64,000 bases of DNA from Cucumis sativus (taxonomy: Eukaryota; Streptophyta; Magnoliopsida; Cucurbitales; Cucurbitaceae): the NCBI RefSeq assembly GCF_000004075.3, contig NC_026656.2, forward strand, positions 3,534,001-3,598,000, written 5' to 3'. This document shows positions 61,469 through 64,000 of the stretch, in pieces (position 1 is the stretch's first letter; every line of letters begins with the position of its first letter). The notes under the pieces are model-generated. The model worked only from the letters and a program-made list of their open reading frames with translations, was not told the DNA's origin and did no database searches. A program made the translations under genes and the position numbers.

Positions 61469-63726
61469 TTTGCTTCAAGTTCAAGCTCCCAAACTTGAAG
61501 AGCCTACAAATGGAGCTTTGCCCACTCATACAGCCCTTCAAGCACAAATCAACAACTGGGGATTCTTTAAATACATGAAAAAAGAATCCCCAGAACGGTT
61601 TCTTTACCAAAGTCAAAACCCCACAACTCAAATCCTAATCGAAAATGCTGGAAATTGGAAGCAACCCACAATCTGATTCTTGACGAACAATCTGGGAAGA
61701 TAAATGTTGTGGGTAATGGATGGTTTTTGGAACGGAAAAGAAGGTGGGAAAGAGCCTTATCCTTGTTGTGTCTGATATTGGTTCGGAGTAGCGTCCAGCG
61801 GAGAGTTCAAAGCTAAGTAGCGTATGATCATTTTAAGCCTCAAATTAGGAAGTGATTCGGAGACACTGGGGTTCGTGGGCCATAAGAAATTTTAGAACTT
61901 GGATTGCGTAAACATGTTTACAAAAGAAATTGAGAAGGAAATTAATGAGTATTCATAGTAGAAGCTGGAGCTTCAATACTGATTTTGATTGAATCAGTGT
62001 GCTTAAACTCATTTTGACAAATTGTAAGTTATAATTATTTATATCAATTAATATTTAAGGGATAGAAGAAAATATTGAATATATGAATAAATTACAATCA
62101 ACTTCGAAATGGAAAGACAAGAACTTAGTAGACTCAAATTGAAGTCATAGTCATAGTTTATGAACAAAAATATAATCATTAGTGATATATGTTCTAACAA
62201 ATCACTTCAAAGAAAAGGAAAAGGAAAAGAAAATTATCATAAAAAGAAATAGTTTTCGATTTTGCTTCCTCGAATGCAAACCAATCTTCAGCGAACAATT
62301 CAATCATGTTTGTCGCACATGTTCGCAAGCTGAAAGATCTAGCTATGGCTCTCCACCATAAACAATTTTGATATTTTACCAGGTAATCAACTCAGACTCT
62401 GTTACTTTACATTTTCGGGGTTTTGTGACTGAATTCAATCTACGAATTTCGTTGTTTTTGTATTGGATTGGATTCGGAAATTAGGGAAAATTTTCATCAG
62501 CTACGATTGTTGATGAGATATTGGCGGGTGGGATTTAGGTTAATCTAACATGTCTCTATTTGATTTTCATCTTTACTTATTTATTCATAACGGGGAGAAG
62601 TGGTTTGAGGATAGTGTTTAGTTTTAATGTATAGGATTAACCTTCACATGATAGTTTTCTTTGTTTAACTTTTGTTGTTCCGGACATTAAATTTGAGTAT
62701 AGAGTTAATGAGGTGTTTACTGCATATATCGTTGAATGAATATGATGATAGTATGTTGGTTATACTTGAGGATCATGTTCAATTAGGATATAGTTTGTAT
62801 GTAATTAGTTTGACCACTCAAGTTAGGGCATTCCTAATGTGGAAGGTCGGATATTAGGTGTTTGAATTTTCTTTTTGAATGAATGGAAAAGAATTATGAA
62901 AGGTCCCTGTGAAAGTTCGGGCATGATTTTGGTAGTGATTTTGAAGTGATTGAATTCACTTTTGTGTCACATTCAAAGTCACTTATAAATATTATGTTCA
63001 TTCAAAATCAGTTGTAGTGGTCAAAAGGAGTAGGATTTGCTTGTACTATCAATCAAGTTCTCTCACTCCATATGATGTTAGAAAAAAATGTTGAAGGTAA
63101 GAAAGTTTTTGTTCAAAAGTGTAAATTCAAACATCAAATTTATTTTGAATGATTAAAAGTAAGTTGAAGAGTGATTTAGAACAAGATAGAAATGATTTTG
63201 ACTATTTTAAAATCGCTTTAAAACTTGTCGTTTGTTGTCTCTTACGATTGGGTTTTGGCCTTTTTGCGTAGCTTAGGCGGACGTCAAAGAAGGCCGGCCC
63301 TTTGTAGGTTGACAGTCCTTTTAAAAGAAGAGAAAAGTGATCACTCTTTTCTTTGAATTGGAAGGTACTGTATGAAGACTATTACAAGTCATGTGTTTCT
63401 CCATGAGATTCCAAATTGACTCTTGTATTAAAAGATATATTTTGTTATTCATAGAAAGATTTGAAGTGCTCAAATTATCTATCTAACACATGCTGTGGTT
63501 TGAAACACGAAGAGAATTCTGAAATTTCCTTTTATTTTATTCTTTATATAAGGAAACATTTGGAACAAGCAAAAAGAAAAGAAACACCAATTATTAACAA
63601 TTTTCGTATGAAATTAGTACACAACCTGTAGAAGGAAAACATTCAACCAAACTATCAAAACTTACTGAAATGAGTGAGTTAACAAAACGCAGGTTCTAAT
63701 CATCATGAGTGAAGTATCAGAATGTT
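61469..63726. other. IREG3 promoter side to pectinesterase 3' flank
   Basis: IREG3 leader and promoter up to about 61.9 kb, then sequence of moderate AT content with no supported protein gene. A leader-like segment ending in a good + strand splice donor lies at about 62270-62382. The right part is the presumed pectinesterase 3' UTR. Confidence 0.5.
62270..62382 (+). other. Possible orphan first exon of a + strand transcript
   Basis: Composition changes here to leader-like sequence: an ATG at 62307 with a 17-codon frame (MFVAHVRKLKDLAMALHHK...), then TTTTACCAG|GTAATC at 62382-62383, then intron-like T-rich sequence. No downstream + strand coding exon is visible before the antisense pectinesterase. 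It could be a non-coding RNA, a dead gene, or divergent transcription from the IREG3 promoter. Confidence 0.22.
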
Positions 63727-64000
63727 TCAAAGGACTGTGGGAATCCACCCATCTTGGTTAATGAAGGATTCCACGGAGAAGCCTGTTAGATGCGAGGCAT
63801 CAAGTGTCTTTGCCCATGGAACTCTCATGGAAGTGGAAGCTCCTGGTCCGGTACAATTCTCCTCAACGTACATAAAATTTTCCCTAAAGAATGTAACACC
63901 AGTTAGAACTTGGCAATTCAATAAGTCCTAAATGACTATTATGCTTCACTGTGCAGCTTGAAAAAACTCTGGCCCTGAACTTACTCTTTGCCCTTGAAGT
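63727..64000 (-). CDS. Pectinesterase, C-terminal part (cut by window edge)
   Basis: The end of a cell-wall pectin methylesterase (carbohydrate esterase family 8), which removes methyl groups from homogalacturonan. The last exon is 63883-63727. A short intron 63984-63884 (GTAAGT...TTTAG) joins it in phase 2 to an exon whose 3' end is at 63985 and which runs off the window. The joined reading gives [19 protein letters not shown], then [13 protein letters not shown] and [13 protein letters not shown]. This fits the pectinesterase C-terminus, where EY/EENC..GPGA..S.RV.W.K.L is followed by an F-x-DG-x-W-type end. The catalytic Asp/Arg and the QDT motif are outside the window. Subgroup cannot be assigned. 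Confidence 0.8.

Noticed and set aside
1-64000. CRISPR arrays, bacterial operons, phage or endogenous virus genes
   Set aside because: No regularly spaced repeats, no Shine-Dalgarno-type gene clusters and no reverse transcriptase, capsid or integrase coding were seen; the sequence is plant nuclear.

Overview
This is a 64-kb stretch of AT-rich eudicot nuclear DNA. Its genes have many introns with plant-type splice sites, gene spacing is wide, and short inverted-repeat elements are scattered through it. A cucurbit (Cucumis-like) source is my best guess, resting only on the style of the TGATAGA-containing MITE-like repeats and on general impression; the sequence does not prove it.

Layout, left to right: nicotianamine synthase on + (2379-4125, two exons); a CKI1-type sensor histidine kinase on - (6537-11049, seven exons); an intronless mitochondrial-type P-class PPR protein on - (12701-14566); a class I KNOX homeobox gene on - (16762-19723, five exons); a long empty interval (about 19.8-25.5 kb); a plant EFR3-like (SEMI-ROLLED LEAF 2 / EFOP type) gene on - with 19 coding exons (25592-32664) and a probable leader intron; another empty interval; an RPAP3-like TPR co-chaperone on - (38108-43597, 12 exons); a kelch-repeat protein on - (46723-50076, nine exons); a long microsatellite-rich interval; a plastid ferroportin-like IREG3/MAR1 gene on - (57210-61446, 14 exons); and the 3' end of a pectinesterase on - entering from the right edge (63727-64000). 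I derived the exon models by hand from splice sites and reading phase. Every model closes in frame, but none has been checked against transcripts.

The genes do not form an operon-like unit; each has its own role. Two of them, nicotianamine synthase (metal chelator synthesis) and IREG3/MAR1 (organellar metal or polyamine transport), belong to metal homeostasis. CKI1 and KNOX belong to cytokinin and meristem control. Links between neighbours would be speculation.

The most interesting observations are non-coding: a family of short TIR elements with a shared 'TTTGCAAATATAGCAAA'-like end; degenerate tandem repeats carrying TTGACAG motifs inside the KNOX intron; two GC-AG introns, one lying in a 36-bp-period duplication; a G-rich tract coding for Gly8 at the start of the kelch mRNA; a gene-free block at 45.5-46.2 kb dense in bZIP and CGCG-type sites; paired G-boxes upstream of NAS and at 53.7 kb; and a (TG)n(G)n tract immediately inside a ferroportin intron. 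I found no clearly undescribed protein system.
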